DNA of 64,000 nt from a bacterium. Lineage in GTDB: Bacteria; Joyebacterota; Joyebacteria; Joyebacterales; Joyebacteraceae. Of the stretch, positions 23,962 through 33,192 are shown piece by piece. The stretch covers positions 1-64,000 of the forward strand of contig JALGWI010000006.1 in assembly GCA_025774245.1 (NCBI GenBank). Direction: 5' to 3'. The notes beneath the pieces are model-generated. The model saw only the letters and a program-made list of their open reading frames with translations. It had not been told where the DNA came from and did not search any database. Each line of letters begins with the position of its first letter. Position 1 is the first letter of the stretch. The position numbers were made by a program, and so were the translations under genes.

Positions 23962-24660
23962 CTAGTCGATGCCCATTCGGGTCACGAGGGTCGCCAGATC
24001 CGGGACCTCGAGATCCGGCTCAGCGTGAGCCGGCGGCGTCGCCCCGAATCCTGCGCGGCCGCCCCGTCGGTTGACCCAGACGACGGCGAGCCCGAGCTCT
24101 CTCGCCGGAACGATGTCGTGGTAGATGCTCTGCGCGACGTGCAGGATCCGGTCGGGAGGAGCGCCGATCGCCTCGAAGGCCAACCTGAAGGGCGCCGTCG
24201 ACGGCTTGTACGCCTGCGCCCGTTCCGCCGTCACCATCCAGTCGAACGCGACACCGAGCCGAGCCGCCGTCTGCTCGAACAGATCCTCGTCGATGTTCGA
24301 GATCACGCCGAGGCGATAGCGCTCCTTCATCCGTGTGAGGGAGATCACGGTGTCGGAGAACGGCGGCCACGCGCCGAGCGACTTCTCGAGGCACATCGTC
24401 TCAGCAACGGAGGGCTCGAAACCGAAGCCGCGGCTGAGGTCTGCCGCGACCAGGCGGAGGACCGATCGGTACGCCCGGTACGGTCCCGTCTCCGTCTTCG
24501 ACTCGAGCGAGGCGTAGGCCTCCAGTATCTCGTCGTCGTTCGCCACGACCCCATGCCGCTCGAGCATCGGCCGGACGGCTTCCACGATCCCGGTCTCCCA
24601 GTCGATCAGCGTTCCGTAGCAGTCGAACGTCACCGCGGTGAAGCGCGCGAAGTCGAGCAC
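23962..24660 (-). CDS. HAD-family hydrolase (haloacid dehalogenase type II-like)
   Basis: VTFDCYGTLIDWE, ISNIDEDLF, AQAYKPS. Confidence 0.88.
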   Translation of the reverse strand: MLDFARFTAVTFDCYGTLIDWETGIVEAVRPMLERHGVVANDDEILEAYASLESKTETGPYRAYRSVLRLVAADLSRGFGFEPSVAETMCLEKSLGAWPPFSDTVISLTRMKERYRLGVISNIDEDLFEQTAARLGVAFDWMVTAERAQAYKPSTAPFRLAFEAIGAPPDRILHVAQSIYHDIVPARELGLAVVWVNRRGGRAGFGATPPAHAEPDLEVPDLATLVTRMGID

Positions 24661-24788
24661 GCGGCCTCCCTTCCCTGCGCCTCTCAGCCTCTCGCACGAA
24701 GTCTACCCGATGCGGGGGGCGGCCGCACGGGAAAGCCAGGGTCTTGCTGGGGACGCCACCGCGGGGGCACGCCTCCACCGTCGGACGC

Positions 24789-24819
24789 GCGAAGCCCCGC
24801 CGGGAGGGCGGGGCTTCGC
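24789..24819. terminator. Strong GC hairpin downstream of the 24861-25448 ORF
   Basis: Perfect 13-bp arms GCGAAGCCCCGCC / GGCGGGGCTTCGC, 5-nt loop. Confidence 0.7.
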
Positions 24820-24860
24820 ATATCAGAGCGTGGTCGCGCGAAAAACGCTTCGATCAGAGG

Positions 24861-25448
24861 CTATCGGTACAGCCCCTTGATGTGCCCCCAACTGGTGTCC
24901 TCAACCGGCGTGCTGGTGAAGCTGGCCTTCACCTGCAGCAGCGCCGTCCGGTCCCAGCTCTCGTCAGGGTCCCAGTAGCCCGAGTACCAGGCCCACGTCT
25001 GCGTGCCGTTGAAGAGGATCTGGCCGCCGTTCCCGGTGTTGTCGTAGCCGAAGCACATGTAGGCGCTGGGCGGGATGACGATGTTCTCGGCGGTCACGCC
25101 GATGTAGGTGTAGGTCACGGGCGGGAACGTGTCCGGAGCGGGATCGACTGGAGCGTAGCTTCCGTAGTAATCCGCGGACGAGGCACCCCCCGGCGGGACG
25201 ATTCCGCCGACGTTGACCCAGACGACCCAACCGTAGACACCGGTCGGAGGTCCGCAGCACGGCCAGCCGAACTCGTTCAGGTAGAGGTCGTTGCCGGTGT
25301 CGTTCAGGACGGTGGTGACGAACCACTCACCCCAGCCGCCGGAGCTGCCGCCGGTCGTCGGGACCATGTCGAGCGCCCCGCCGGTCGCCCACCACCAGTC
25401 GTAGCGGACGGTGGTCGGCTCGACGATCTCCCCGGGGACCTTCCTCAC
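24861..25448 (-). CDS. Hypothetical Trp/Gly/Tyr-rich protein
   Basis: Open frame with biased, secreted-type composition; no clear signal peptide; ends just before a terminator. Confidence 0.5.
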   Translation of the reverse strand: MRKVPGEIVEPTTVRYDWWWATGGALDMVPTTGGSSGGWGEWFVTTVLNDTGNDLYLNEFGWPCCGPPTGVYGWVVWVNVGGIVPPGGASSADYYGSYAPVDPAPDTFPPVTYTYIGVTAENIVIPPSAYMCFGYDNTGNGGQILFNGTQTWAWYSGYWDPDESWDRTALLQVKASFTSTPVEDTSWGHIKGLYR

Positions 25449-25479
25449 CGGCGTGCCGTCCTTCGAGGCCGTGGCGCCG

Positions 25480-26079
25480 CTACTCCTCCGGGTGTGGCAG
25501 GTTCTTCACGGTCACGATCGTGAACTCAAGGTCCTTGAACGCCCTGGCCGTCTTCTTCGCGGCCGTACTGATCGACTGGATGCCTCGCCCCGAGAGCTCG
25601 TTCTTCTGGATCTGGGAGAAGAGGAGGAGTTCGAATGCGGTCGAACGCATCCAGTTGACGTCGGTCCGATAGCCGCAGACCGCGAGAGCGCCGGTCCTCT
25701 CGAGGAACCTCTTCAGGATGCGGCGGTCGATCCCGAGCGTGCTGCATGCGGAGAACATGATGAAGCGTCCCTCGCACCTTCCCTCCAGGAGCTTCCCCAT
25801 GTCGTCGACCGAGTAGCGGTCGCGGCCGAGCTCGACGCCTCGCGCGTAGCCGTGGCTTGCCAGGTAGAGGATCGGGAATCGCTCGTAGCGCTTCTGCACC
25901 CACTTCAGGAGGTAGAACTCGAACTCGTCGCTCGTCGCGCAGTCCATGTGGATGTACTCGAGCGGGGCGTTGAGATTCAGGAGGTCGAGAAACGGCACCA
26001 CCGACGAGCTCACCCTGAGGTCCTGGTCCCAGAGCCCCTCGATGCAGAAGATCCCCTTCGACTGGCGTCGCTTCCTCAT
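25480..26079 (-). CDS. DUF6642-like protein with caspase/CHAT-like His-Cys pair
   Basis: GIFCIEGLWDQ, ILYLASHGYARG, FIMFSACSTLGI, AVCGYRTDVNW. Confidence 0.7.
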   Translation of the reverse strand: MRKRRQSKGIFCIEGLWDQDLRVSSSVVPFLDLLNLNAPLEYIHMDCATSDEFEFYLLKWVQKRYERFPILYLASHGYARGVELGRDRYSVDDMGKLLEGRCEGRFIMFSACSTLGIDRRILKRFLERTGALAVCGYRTDVNWMRSTAFELLLFSQIQKNELSGRGIQSISTAAKKTARAFKDLEFTIVTVKNLPHPEE

Positions 26080-26176
26080 TGATCCTCCTCCGTGGACCGC
26101 GCGTCCCCGTGAAGCGCGGCGCCGGACACCGGTCCATTCCGGCGTCCGGCCCGTGTGCTCCTTGTTCCCTGTGTCC

Positions 26177-26581
26177 CTAGTAGGTGATCTTCCGAGGGAG
26201 TTCCTTCGCCTGCGCGACCCAGTCGGAGACCTTGCCGGCGTCCGGGAGAGCGCGAACCAGGCTCTTCTCTTGGTTCACGGCGGTGAGCTTCTCGTGGAGG
26301 CTCTCCGGGATCCGCTGAGCCAGCTCGGGCACCGTGTCGACGCCGGCCGCCTCGAGCAGGTCGGCGTACTCCTCGCCCACACCCTTGATGCGGAACAGGT
26401 CGACCTTGTTGACCCACCCGAGGATCATCTTCTCGCTGACGCCCGACGCCTCGGCAATCTCCTTCCGGCCCTTGGGGTTCGACCCCTTGTCCAGAAGATC
26501 GTCGGTCGTCGTGACGCCGGCGCCCTGCAACTTCTCGGCGTAGGACGCGCCCACACCCTCGATCTCGGTGAGCTTCGCCAT
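26177..26581 (-). CDS. DUF4332-like helix-hairpin-helix protein
   Basis: IEGVGASYAEKLQGAGVTTTDDLL and IKGVGEEYADLLEAAGVDTV. Confidence 0.8.
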   Translation of the reverse strand: MAKLTEIEGVGASYAEKLQGAGVTTTDDLLDKGSNPKGRKEIAEASGVSEKMILGWVNKVDLFRIKGVGEEYADLLEAAGVDTVPELAQRIPESLHEKLTAVNQEKSLVRALPDAGKVSDWVAQAKELPRKITY

Positions 26582-26846
26582 GACAGGCTCCTCTCATTGT
26601 GTGCCGTGCGGCACTGTCTCCCGCGCGAGGACGCCCGCAGCGGCGGCCGTTCCTCGATCGCGATTCGAACGACAGAACTACCCCTGTGATCAGCGTCTCC
26701 GCAGCTTTCGGAGACAACATCAGCACCAGGATGACAAAGTACTATAGAAGAGCGCTCCGCCAGGTGTCAAGCGGGCGCGCCCCGCCTTCGGGCGCCTCGT
26801 GGCGCGTTGCGAGGCGACTCACTCCCTGGCGACAGGATCCTGCCGC

Positions 26847-27311
26847 CTAGGAACCCCCGTAGGCGACGCGGAACGACGAGAGGAGCATCCGGAGCTTCGT
26901 CACCACAGCCGGATTGGTCGTCTGCTTCGTCTTCATCGCGGTGACGATCATCTCGTGCAGGAGCGTGAGCTTCCGGACGTAGGCCTCCCGCTCCGCCGGC
27001 GTCGCGTCTCCGAGCGGCTTCACCCGCTGCGTCAGGAAGTACTGCGACGCGATGTGCTGGATCTCGTTCGCGTGGGTCTCCTTGTTCGCGACCCATCGCG
27101 CGAGCTGGTTGTAGTCGACGGGGTCCGCGCCCGAAAGCTCCCGGATCGCGCCCATCGACTTCTCGATCGTCGAGATGTGCTCGTCGATCTCTGCGAATCG
27201 CGCGCCGTCGTCGTAGATCCCGCAGGGGATCTCACAATGCGCGAACGCTCCGTACGAGCAGAGGAGTGCCAGCGCCAGAGCGACCACCGTAACGAGCCAC
27301 GTTCTCACCAT
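26847..27311 (-). CDS. sodN: Nickel superoxide dismutase with N-terminal signal peptide
   Basis: Ni-hook HCEIPCGIYDD directly after hydrophobic leader MVRTWLVTVVALALALLCSYGAFA. Confidence 0.88.
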   Translation of the reverse strand: MVRTWLVTVVALALALLCSYGAFAHCEIPCGIYDDGARFAEIDEHISTIEKSMGAIRELSGADPVDYNQLARWVANKETHANEIQHIASQYFLTQRVKPLGDATPAEREAYVRKLTLLHEMIVTAMKTKQTTNPAVVTKLRMLLSSFRVAYGGS

Positions 27312-27338
27312 GGACCTCCTTGGCGTGTTGCCGACGTC

Positions 27339-27839
27339 CTACGGGCGAGCCTCGAGTTCGAGCAGGAACGTCTTCCTGTCGAGTCCTCCGCCGAAGCCCG
27401 TGAGGGATCCGTCCTTCCCGATGACACGGTGGCACGGCACGATGATGGCGACGGGGTTCGTGCCGTTCGCCGCGCCGACGGCCCGGGCCCTGCCGGCGCC
27501 GCCGACCTCCCCCGCGATCTCGCCGTAGCTCCGGGTGGCGCCGTACGGGATTCGCCTGAGCTCCTCCCACACGCGTTTCTGGAACGGAGTCCCCTCGAGC
27601 GCCAGCGGGACGTCGAACGCCCTCCGGCGCCCCGCGAAGTACTCCGATAGCTGAGCGGCGGCCTTCGCGAGCACGCGGTGTCCGGGCGCCTCGTCCATCC
27701 GGCCGAGCGCCCTCCGGCAGCGGCGCTCCTCCTCCGGGAAGAGGAGTGCGTGAAGCCCCTCGTCGGACGCGACGAGCGTGAGCCTGCCAACGGGGCTCTC
27801 GACGGTCACGCGGACCGCCTCACCCTCGAAACGCCTCAT
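27339..27839 (-). CDS. ogt: Methylated-DNA--protein-cysteine methyltransferase
   Basis: GTPFQKRVWEELRRIPYGATRSYGEIA, IIVPCHRVIG. Confidence 0.94.
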   Translation of the reverse strand: MRRFEGEAVRVTVESPVGRLTLVASDEGLHALLFPEEERRCRRALGRMDEAPGHRVLAKAAAQLSEYFAGRRRAFDVPLALEGTPFQKRVWEELRRIPYGATRSYGEIAGEVGGAGRARAVGAANGTNPVAIIVPCHRVIGKDGSLTGFGGGLDRKTFLLELEARP

Positions 27840-27914
27840 CGTCCGTTCCGGAAGCACGTGCCTTCTCCCGCGTCCAAGTCGCGCGGCCCGGCTCTTCGTC
27901 GTGGACCGCCGCAA

Positions 27915-28331
27915 TCAGTCGAGACGTTTCTCGATCTGCCTCATTCGCTGCGAGATCTCGTTGAGGCGGAACTCGATCGAGTTGAGGATCCAGAACTGGA
28001 AGTGGTCGACCTTGGTCTGTCTGTGGATCATCCAGATGATCTTGATGGAGACGAGAATGACGCCCAGCTCGAGCGAGAAGAGGGCCGGCAGAGGTACCGA
28101 GAAATCCAGAAGGTGACGCAAGACGTCGATCAGAAGGAGGATGCCGATGGCGATCATGAACAGTATGTTCATCACCCTGTCGCGCCGGGTCGATTGGACG
28201 CCGCCGATCTGCCCGACGAGCACCCGGATCTTCTCCTTCTCCTTCCGGAACTCCTCCAGCTCCTCCTGGAGCTTCGCCGTGTCGACCCCGCTCCCCTGCT
28301 CGTTCCGTCTGTCTGCGTCGTCACTGCGCAT
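27915..28331 (-). CDS. Hypothetical membrane protein with two TM segments and coiled-coil ends
   Basis: Two hydrophobic segments flanked by charged heptads. Confidence 0.6.
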   Translation of the reverse strand: MRSDDADRRNEQGSGVDTAKLQEELEEFRKEKEKIRVLVGQIGGVQSTRRDRVMNILFMIAIGILLLIDVLRHLLDFSVPLPALFSLELGVILVSIKIIWMIHRQTKVDHFQFWILNSIEFRLNEISQRMRQIEKRLD

Positions 28332-28368
28332 CGCGTCCCCCGGGGTTGGTGCGGCCGCTCCTCATGCC

Positions 28369-28914
28369 TCATGCGCGCTCGACCATGCGGATGCAATCCT
28401 CCGGACAGACGTCCACGCAGAGTCCGCACCCGTAGCACCTGCCGCCGTTGACGACTAGGCGGTCGCCGTCCATCCTTCTGGCTCCGAAGTAACAGACGTC
28501 GGGGCAGAGGCCGCAGTGCGTGCAGTCCTCTTCGTCCGTGCTCTCGACCATGGTTCCCTTGTCGCAGACGTCGTCGGGCGATAGGAAGTACCCGCAGCAG
28601 TCGTCGCAGCAGAAGCAGATCCCCTCCGTCTTCGACGGGTCGCTCTCGCTGCGGAAGGGCCTCGTCACGAGTCTCTTGTTCCCGGCCTCGCTGAGGAGCT
28701 CGTCGACGAAACTCGGCGGGACCTCCTTGAGGTCGGAGCCGCTCGCGTCGATGTCGCCCGCAAACATGAGGCACACGTCGACGCGCGATCGCTGGCAGCC
28801 GGGGCGCGACTCGCGACACCCGCAGTTCGAGACCCAGAACCTGTCGAATCGTCCCGCCAGCTTCCTCGCTTCGTCGTGGGTGCACACATAGTGCAGCGGC
28901 ACGTCGCCCTGCAT
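28369..28914 (-). CDS. 4Fe-4S ferredoxin-like protein
   Basis: CTHCGLCPDVCYFGA and CYGCGLCVDVCPEDCI clusters. Confidence 0.85.
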   Translation of the reverse strand: MQGDVPLHYVCTHDEARKLAGRFDRFWVSNCGCRESRPGCQRSRVDVCLMFAGDIDASGSDLKEVPPSFVDELLSEAGNKRLVTRPFRSESDPSKTEGICFCCDDCCGYFLSPDDVCDKGTMVESTDEEDCTHCGLCPDVCYFGARRMDGDRLVVNGGRCYGCGLCVDVCPEDCIRMVERA

Positions 28915-28982
28915 GACGTCTCTCCTCGGTCGTCCGTCGGTTCCCGGAGGCTCGTGCGCCTCGCCTTCGTGTGGCTCGCAGG

Positions 28983-29516
28983 CTAAGCGAACCGCTCGAA
29001 CCGGTCCTTCGTTGCTTTGCAGATCGGGCAGATCTCGGGCGGTCCCTCTCGCGCGCAGAGATATCCGCAGACCCTGCACCGCCAGACCGGAAGCGCGAAG
29101 GCCGCGGCCCCCGCCGCTCCGGAAACGCCCGAAGCGCCAGGCGCCCCTGCGCCCGTCCCGGCGGTCCGTCCCTCGGGGGGCCGGCGCTCCGGCACGGACG
29201 TCAGTTCCCGGCCGCCGCGCAGGACCTCCTCCGACACGTAGAGCGCGCAGTAGCATGCTCCCCACTCGGAGAGGTCCGGGTCGCGGTAGTCGCACGGGCA
29301 GATGATGTCGAGATCGGCCTCGCGGTCGTCCGCCGCAAGCCGGCAAGGGCAGGAACGGTAGCCGTAGCGTTCCTCGTTGGCGAGGAGTCCCTCCGCCAGC
29401 GCGCGCGTGAACTCGCGATCCGGGTTCAGGTGGTACCCGCTGCCCTCTGCATCGCGGTCGAGCTCCGTCACGAGCGCGTCCACATTCTCGGGCGAAGTGC
29501 GCGATGCGTCTCTCAT
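28983..29516 (-). CDS. Ferredoxin-thioredoxin reductase catalytic subunit fused to rubredoxin-like domain
   Basis: RSCPCRLA...IICPCDYRD...WGACYCALY (FTR-beta) plus [10 protein letters not shown]...[11 protein letters not shown]. Confidence 0.88.
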   Translation of the reverse strand: MRDASRTSPENVDALVTELDRDAEGSGYHLNPDREFTRALAEGLLANEERYGYRSCPCRLAADDREADLDIICPCDYRDPDLSEWGACYCALYVSEEVLRGGRELTSVPERRPPEGRTAGTGAGAPGASGVSGAAGAAAFALPVWRCRVCGYLCAREGPPEICPICKATKDRFERFA

Positions 29517-29803
29517 ACGCCGAGAATCTCCTTGAGCTTGTCGGGCTTGTAGCCGACGACGGGGGTGGCGTCGTCGATCACCAACGTCGGGAAGTTCCTC
29601 GACGGATTCCAGCGCTTGAGGGTCTCGAGCGCCGCGCTCCTCTCCTCACCCTCGAGGAGATCGACATACACGAAGTCGAACTGGATTCCCTCGGCCTCGA
29701 GCAGTTCCCGCGTTCTCTTGCACCAGATGCACGTAGAGAGGCCGTAGAACTCGACCTTGTGCTGTGCATGCGTGCCTTCGACGGTGCCTCTCGCGTCTGC
29801 CAT
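29513..29803 (-). CDS. Glutaredoxin-family protein
   Basis: [40 protein letters not shown]. Confidence 0.88.
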   Translation of the reverse strand: MADARGTVEGTHAQHKVEFYGLSTCIWCKRTRELLEAEGIQFDFVYVDLLEGEERSAALETLKRWNPSRNFPTLVIDDATPVVGYKPDKLKEILGV

Positions 29804-29915
29804 CGTTGCTCCCTTCCGACATCGCCGGGTCGTCGCGCGGCCCTGCGGAGCGACGATGTCGTCACGCGCTCCGGTGGCACGCCATAATACACCCTCCGGA
29901 CGCCTTCGCGGAACC

Positions 29916-30197
29916 CTATGTGCTCTCGTCCCCGCCGTCCGCTCGCGGTGACCGCGAGGACGTCCGGTCGTCCGGGTCCGCTTCCGCGCCCTTGTTGCGC
30001 TTCTTGTCGGCCTTCTGCTCGACGATCTCCTCGGCCGCCCGTCGCTTGTCCGTGTCCATGAGCGCGTCGGTCGCGCCGAGCATGGTCGTGGTGAGACTCC
30101 CGCCCCCGCGCCTGATCCGCCGCGAGAGCACGACGAAGAAGACGGCCCCGATCGCCAGGATCGCGAACGACACCAGAATCGATGCGAGATCGTCCAC
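29916..30197 (-). CDS. Small membrane protein
   Basis: One N-terminal TM, charged tail. Confidence 0.45.
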   Translation of the reverse strand: MDDLASILVSFAILAIGAVFFVVLSRRIRRGGGSLTTTMLGATDALMDTDKRRAAEEIVEQKADKKRNKGAEADPDDRTSSRSPRADGGDEST

Positions 30198-30257
30198 GGC
30201 TCGGTCTCCTTGTTGGGTCCTCTCCGCTGGGTCCTCAGCCGCGCGAAACGGTGAGAT

Positions 30258-31013
30258 CTAGGCCGTCGGCACGATCTCCCTGCTCAGCTCGTCGCCCCGC
30301 ACCCCGATCGTGATCACCTCGAGCGGCGTGCTCGGAGCCGCCTCGTTCCGCGCCTCGGCGACCGCTCGCGCGATGCCGCCGCAGCAAGGGACCTCCATCT
30401 TGAGGACGGTCACGGAGCTCGGTGCCGCCTGTGCGAAGATGGCCTTCAGCTTCTCCAGGTAGTACCCGATGTCGTCCAGCTTGGGACACCCGACGATCAC
30501 CGACCTGCCGGCGAGATAGTGCTCGTGGTAGTTCGCGGTCGCGAACGGGACGCAGTCGGCGGTGATGAGGAGGTCCGCTCCCTTCAAGAACGGCGCTGCG
30601 GGAGGCACGAGCATGAGCTGGACCGGCCAGTGGCCGAGCTGCGACGGGCGACCCGGTCCGGTCCCCGGGGCCGCCGCCGGCGTCCTGGGCTCAAGGCTCC
30701 TGATCGCCGAGCCCGGACAACCGCCGCCCGCCGGATGGGCCGCCGCCTGGGACGGCGCCTGGCCCTTCCCTGCGCGCGCCAGGTGCTCCTCGACCGCCTT
30801 CGCGTCGAAGTCGGCTGCCTCGCGCTCCTCGATCGTGATCGCGTCCTCGGGACACTCGCCGAGGCAGTCGCCGAGGCCGTCGCAGTAGACCTCGCTGACG
30901 AGCCTCGCCTTCCCGTCGATGATCTGGATCGCTCCCTCGTGGCATGCGGGCACGCAGACCCCGCAGCCGTTGCACTTGTCCTCGTCGATCCTGATGATCT
31001 TCCTGAGAGCCAT
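30258..31013 (-). CDS. 4Fe-4S binding protein with C-terminal Cys-containing domain
   Basis: CNGCGVCVPACHEGAI, DGLGDCLGECPEDAI, VGCPKLDD, EVPCCGGI. Confidence 0.85.
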   Translation of the reverse strand: MALRKIIRIDEDKCNGCGVCVPACHEGAIQIIDGKARLVSEVYCDGLGDCLGECPEDAITIEEREAADFDAKAVEEHLARAGKGQAPSQAAAHPAGGGCPGSAIRSLEPRTPAAAPGTGPGRPSQLGHWPVQLMLVPPAAPFLKGADLLITADCVPFATANYHEHYLAGRSVIVGCPKLDDIGYYLEKLKAIFAQAAPSSVTVLKMEVPCCGGIARAVAEARNEAAPSTPLEVITIGVRGDELSREIVPTA

Positions 31014-31219
31014 GGTACCTCCTTGGGTCGTCGGTTTCCGGAGTGGCGCTCCGCGGTGTGCCTCACGTCGGCGCCCCGCCTCGGCCCTCACCCAGGCCGG
31101 TCGGACCCGCGGTACCGCGGAAGAGCGCACTTTCTCTGACGCGTCGCCGCGGCAGACGATTCCCGCTATCTGCTCCGCAAGACCCCGGCAAGAGCTCCGA
31201 AAGGGCTCCGGGGCGCTCC

Positions 31220-33154
31220 CTACTGCCTCCCGCGTACCACGTTCAGGAGGCTCCCGGCCAGTATCATCTCGATCTGCCGCTCGCTCAGCGCGTGGGCGAG
31301 TTCGTAGCTCTCGTCCTTCGTGCGGTTCTTCACGAGCACCCCGCCTCCGGACCGGATCGCCTCGGGGATGCCCGGCAGCTCGAGTTCGTCGCCCTGATCG
31401 ATGCGGGCGCAGTCTGCCTCGTTCGTGAACGTCAGCGGGAGGATGCCGAAGTTCGCGAGGTTCTTCCAGTGGATTCGGGCGAAGCTCCGCGCGAGCACCG
31501 CCCTGAGCCCGAGGTATCTCGGCGCGAGCGCCGCGTGCTCCCGGCTCGAGCCCTGGCCGTAGTTCCCGTCGGCAACGACGAAGAACCCCTTCCGCTGGTG
31601 CTCGAGCGCTCTCTCAGCGAACGTCTCGTCGACCTGCCCGAAGACGAACCGGCTGATCTCCGTGATGTTGCTTCGGAACGGCAGTACCCTGGCGCCGGCC
31701 GGCATGATCTCGTCGGTCGATACGTCCGCGCCGAGCTTGAGGAGCACCGGCCCGGCCAGCGTCTCCGGAAGCGCTTCGAACGCCGGGAGCGGTTTGATGT
31801 TCGGCCCCTTTTCGAGCTGGACCTCCTCGCCCTCGGGAGCCGGCGCGAGGAGCATCCCGGCGTTGATCGTGATCGATGCTGGCTCCTCGAACCGGGGATA
31901 CGGGAACTCGAGCGCGCGCGGGTCCGTGATGACGCCGGTCAACGCCGAGGCCGCCGCCGTCTCGGGGCTCACGAGGTGGACCTGGTCGCCCTTCGTACCG
32001 GACCGTCCGGGGAAGTTCCGCGGCACCGTTCGGAGGCTGATCGTCCCCGTCGCGGGTGCCTGCCCCATCCCGATGCAGCCGTTGCAGCCCGCCTGGTGGA
32101 CGCGCGCGCCCGCGTGGATGAGCTTCTCGAGATACCCGAGCGCCGTCAGGTTCTCGAGAACCTGACGCGACGCGGGGTTGACGTCGAACGAGACGCGGTC
32201 GTGCACGCGGCGACCTTCGACGATCATCGCGGCCGTCGCGAAGTCCCTGAGACCCGGGTTCGAGGAAGAACCGATGTACGCCTGGGAGATCTCCTTCCCC
32301 GCGACGTCCCTGACCGGGACGACGTTCCCCGGGCTCGTCGGGAGCGCGACGAGCGGCTCGAGCGTCGAGAGGTCGATCTCGTCGTGCTCGTCGTACGTGG
32401 CGTCGGGGTCGGCGGAGAGCGCGACCCACGCGTCCTCCCGCTCCTGGCTCCTCAGGAACTCCCTCGTGAGCTCGTCTGACGGGAAGACGGAGGTCGTCGC
32501 CCCGAGCTCCGCCCCCATGTTCGTGATGACGTGGCGATCCATCGCTCGGAGGTTTTTGAGGCCCGGACCGAAGTACTCGACGATCTTCCCGCGCCCGCCG
32601 GCCACGCCGTGGCGGCGCAGCATCTCGAGGATCACGTCCTTCGCGCTCACCCAGTCAGGCAGCGCACCCGTGAGACGGACCCCCATCACCCTGGGGACGT
32701 TCAGATAGTACGGCTCCCCCGCCATCGCCATCGCCACCTCGAGGCCCCCCGCGCCGATCGCGAGCATGCCGAGGGAACCCGCGGCCGAGCTGTGGCTGTC
32801 GGAGCCGAGGAGCGTCTTCCCGGGAACGCCGAACCGTTCCATGTGCACCGGGTGGCTCACGCCGTTCCCCGGCCGGCTGAACCAGACGCCGAACTTCCGG
32901 CAGGCGCTCCGAAGGAAGAGGTGATCGTCCGCGTTTCTGAAGTCGGCCTGCATCAGGTTGTGGTCGACGTACTGCGCGGAGACCTCCGTTCGCACCCGCC
33001 CGATGTCCATCGCCTCGAGCTCCAGCATGACGAGCGTGCCCGTCGCGTCCTGGCAGAGCGTCTGGTCGATCCTGAGCGCGATCTCCTCGCCGGGTTCCAT
33101 CCGTCCCTCGAGGATGTGCGCTTCGATCAGTTTGGTCGCGAGGTTCCTTCCCAT
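31220..33154 (-). CDS. Aconitate hydratase
   Basis: LLGSDSHSSAAGSLGMLAIGAGGL, IGSSSNPGLRD, QAGCNGCIGMGQ. Confidence 0.92.
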   Translation of the reverse strand: MGRNLATKLIEAHILEGRMEPGEEIALRIDQTLCQDATGTLVMLELEAMDIGRVRTEVSAQYVDHNLMQADFRNADDHLFLRSACRKFGVWFSRPGNGVSHPVHMERFGVPGKTLLGSDSHSSAAGSLGMLAIGAGGLEVAMAMAGEPYYLNVPRVMGVRLTGALPDWVSAKDVILEMLRRHGVAGGRGKIVEYFGPGLKNLRAMDRHVITNMGAELGATTSVFPSDELTREFLRSQEREDAWVALSADPDATYDEHDEIDLSTLEPLVALPTSPGNVVPVRDVAGKEISQAYIGSSSNPGLRDFATAAMIVEGRRVHDRVSFDVNPASRQVLENLTALGYLEKLIHAGARVHQAGCNGCIGMGQAPATGTISLRTVPRNFPGRSGTKGDQVHLVSPETAAASALTGVITDPRALEFPYPRFEEPASITINAGMLLAPAPEGEEVQLEKGPNIKPLPAFEALPETLAGPVLLKLGADVSTDEIMPAGARVLPFRSNITEISRFVFGQVDETFAERALEHQRKGFFVVADGNYGQGSSREHAALAPRYLGLRAVLARSFARIHWKNLANFGILPLTFTNEADCARIDQGDELELPGIPEAIRSGGGVLVKNRTKDESYELAHALSERQIEMILAGSLLNVVRGRQ

Positions 33155-33192
33155 GAGAGCCTTCCGTTTACTGTGAGCCGTCTCCCGCCGCG

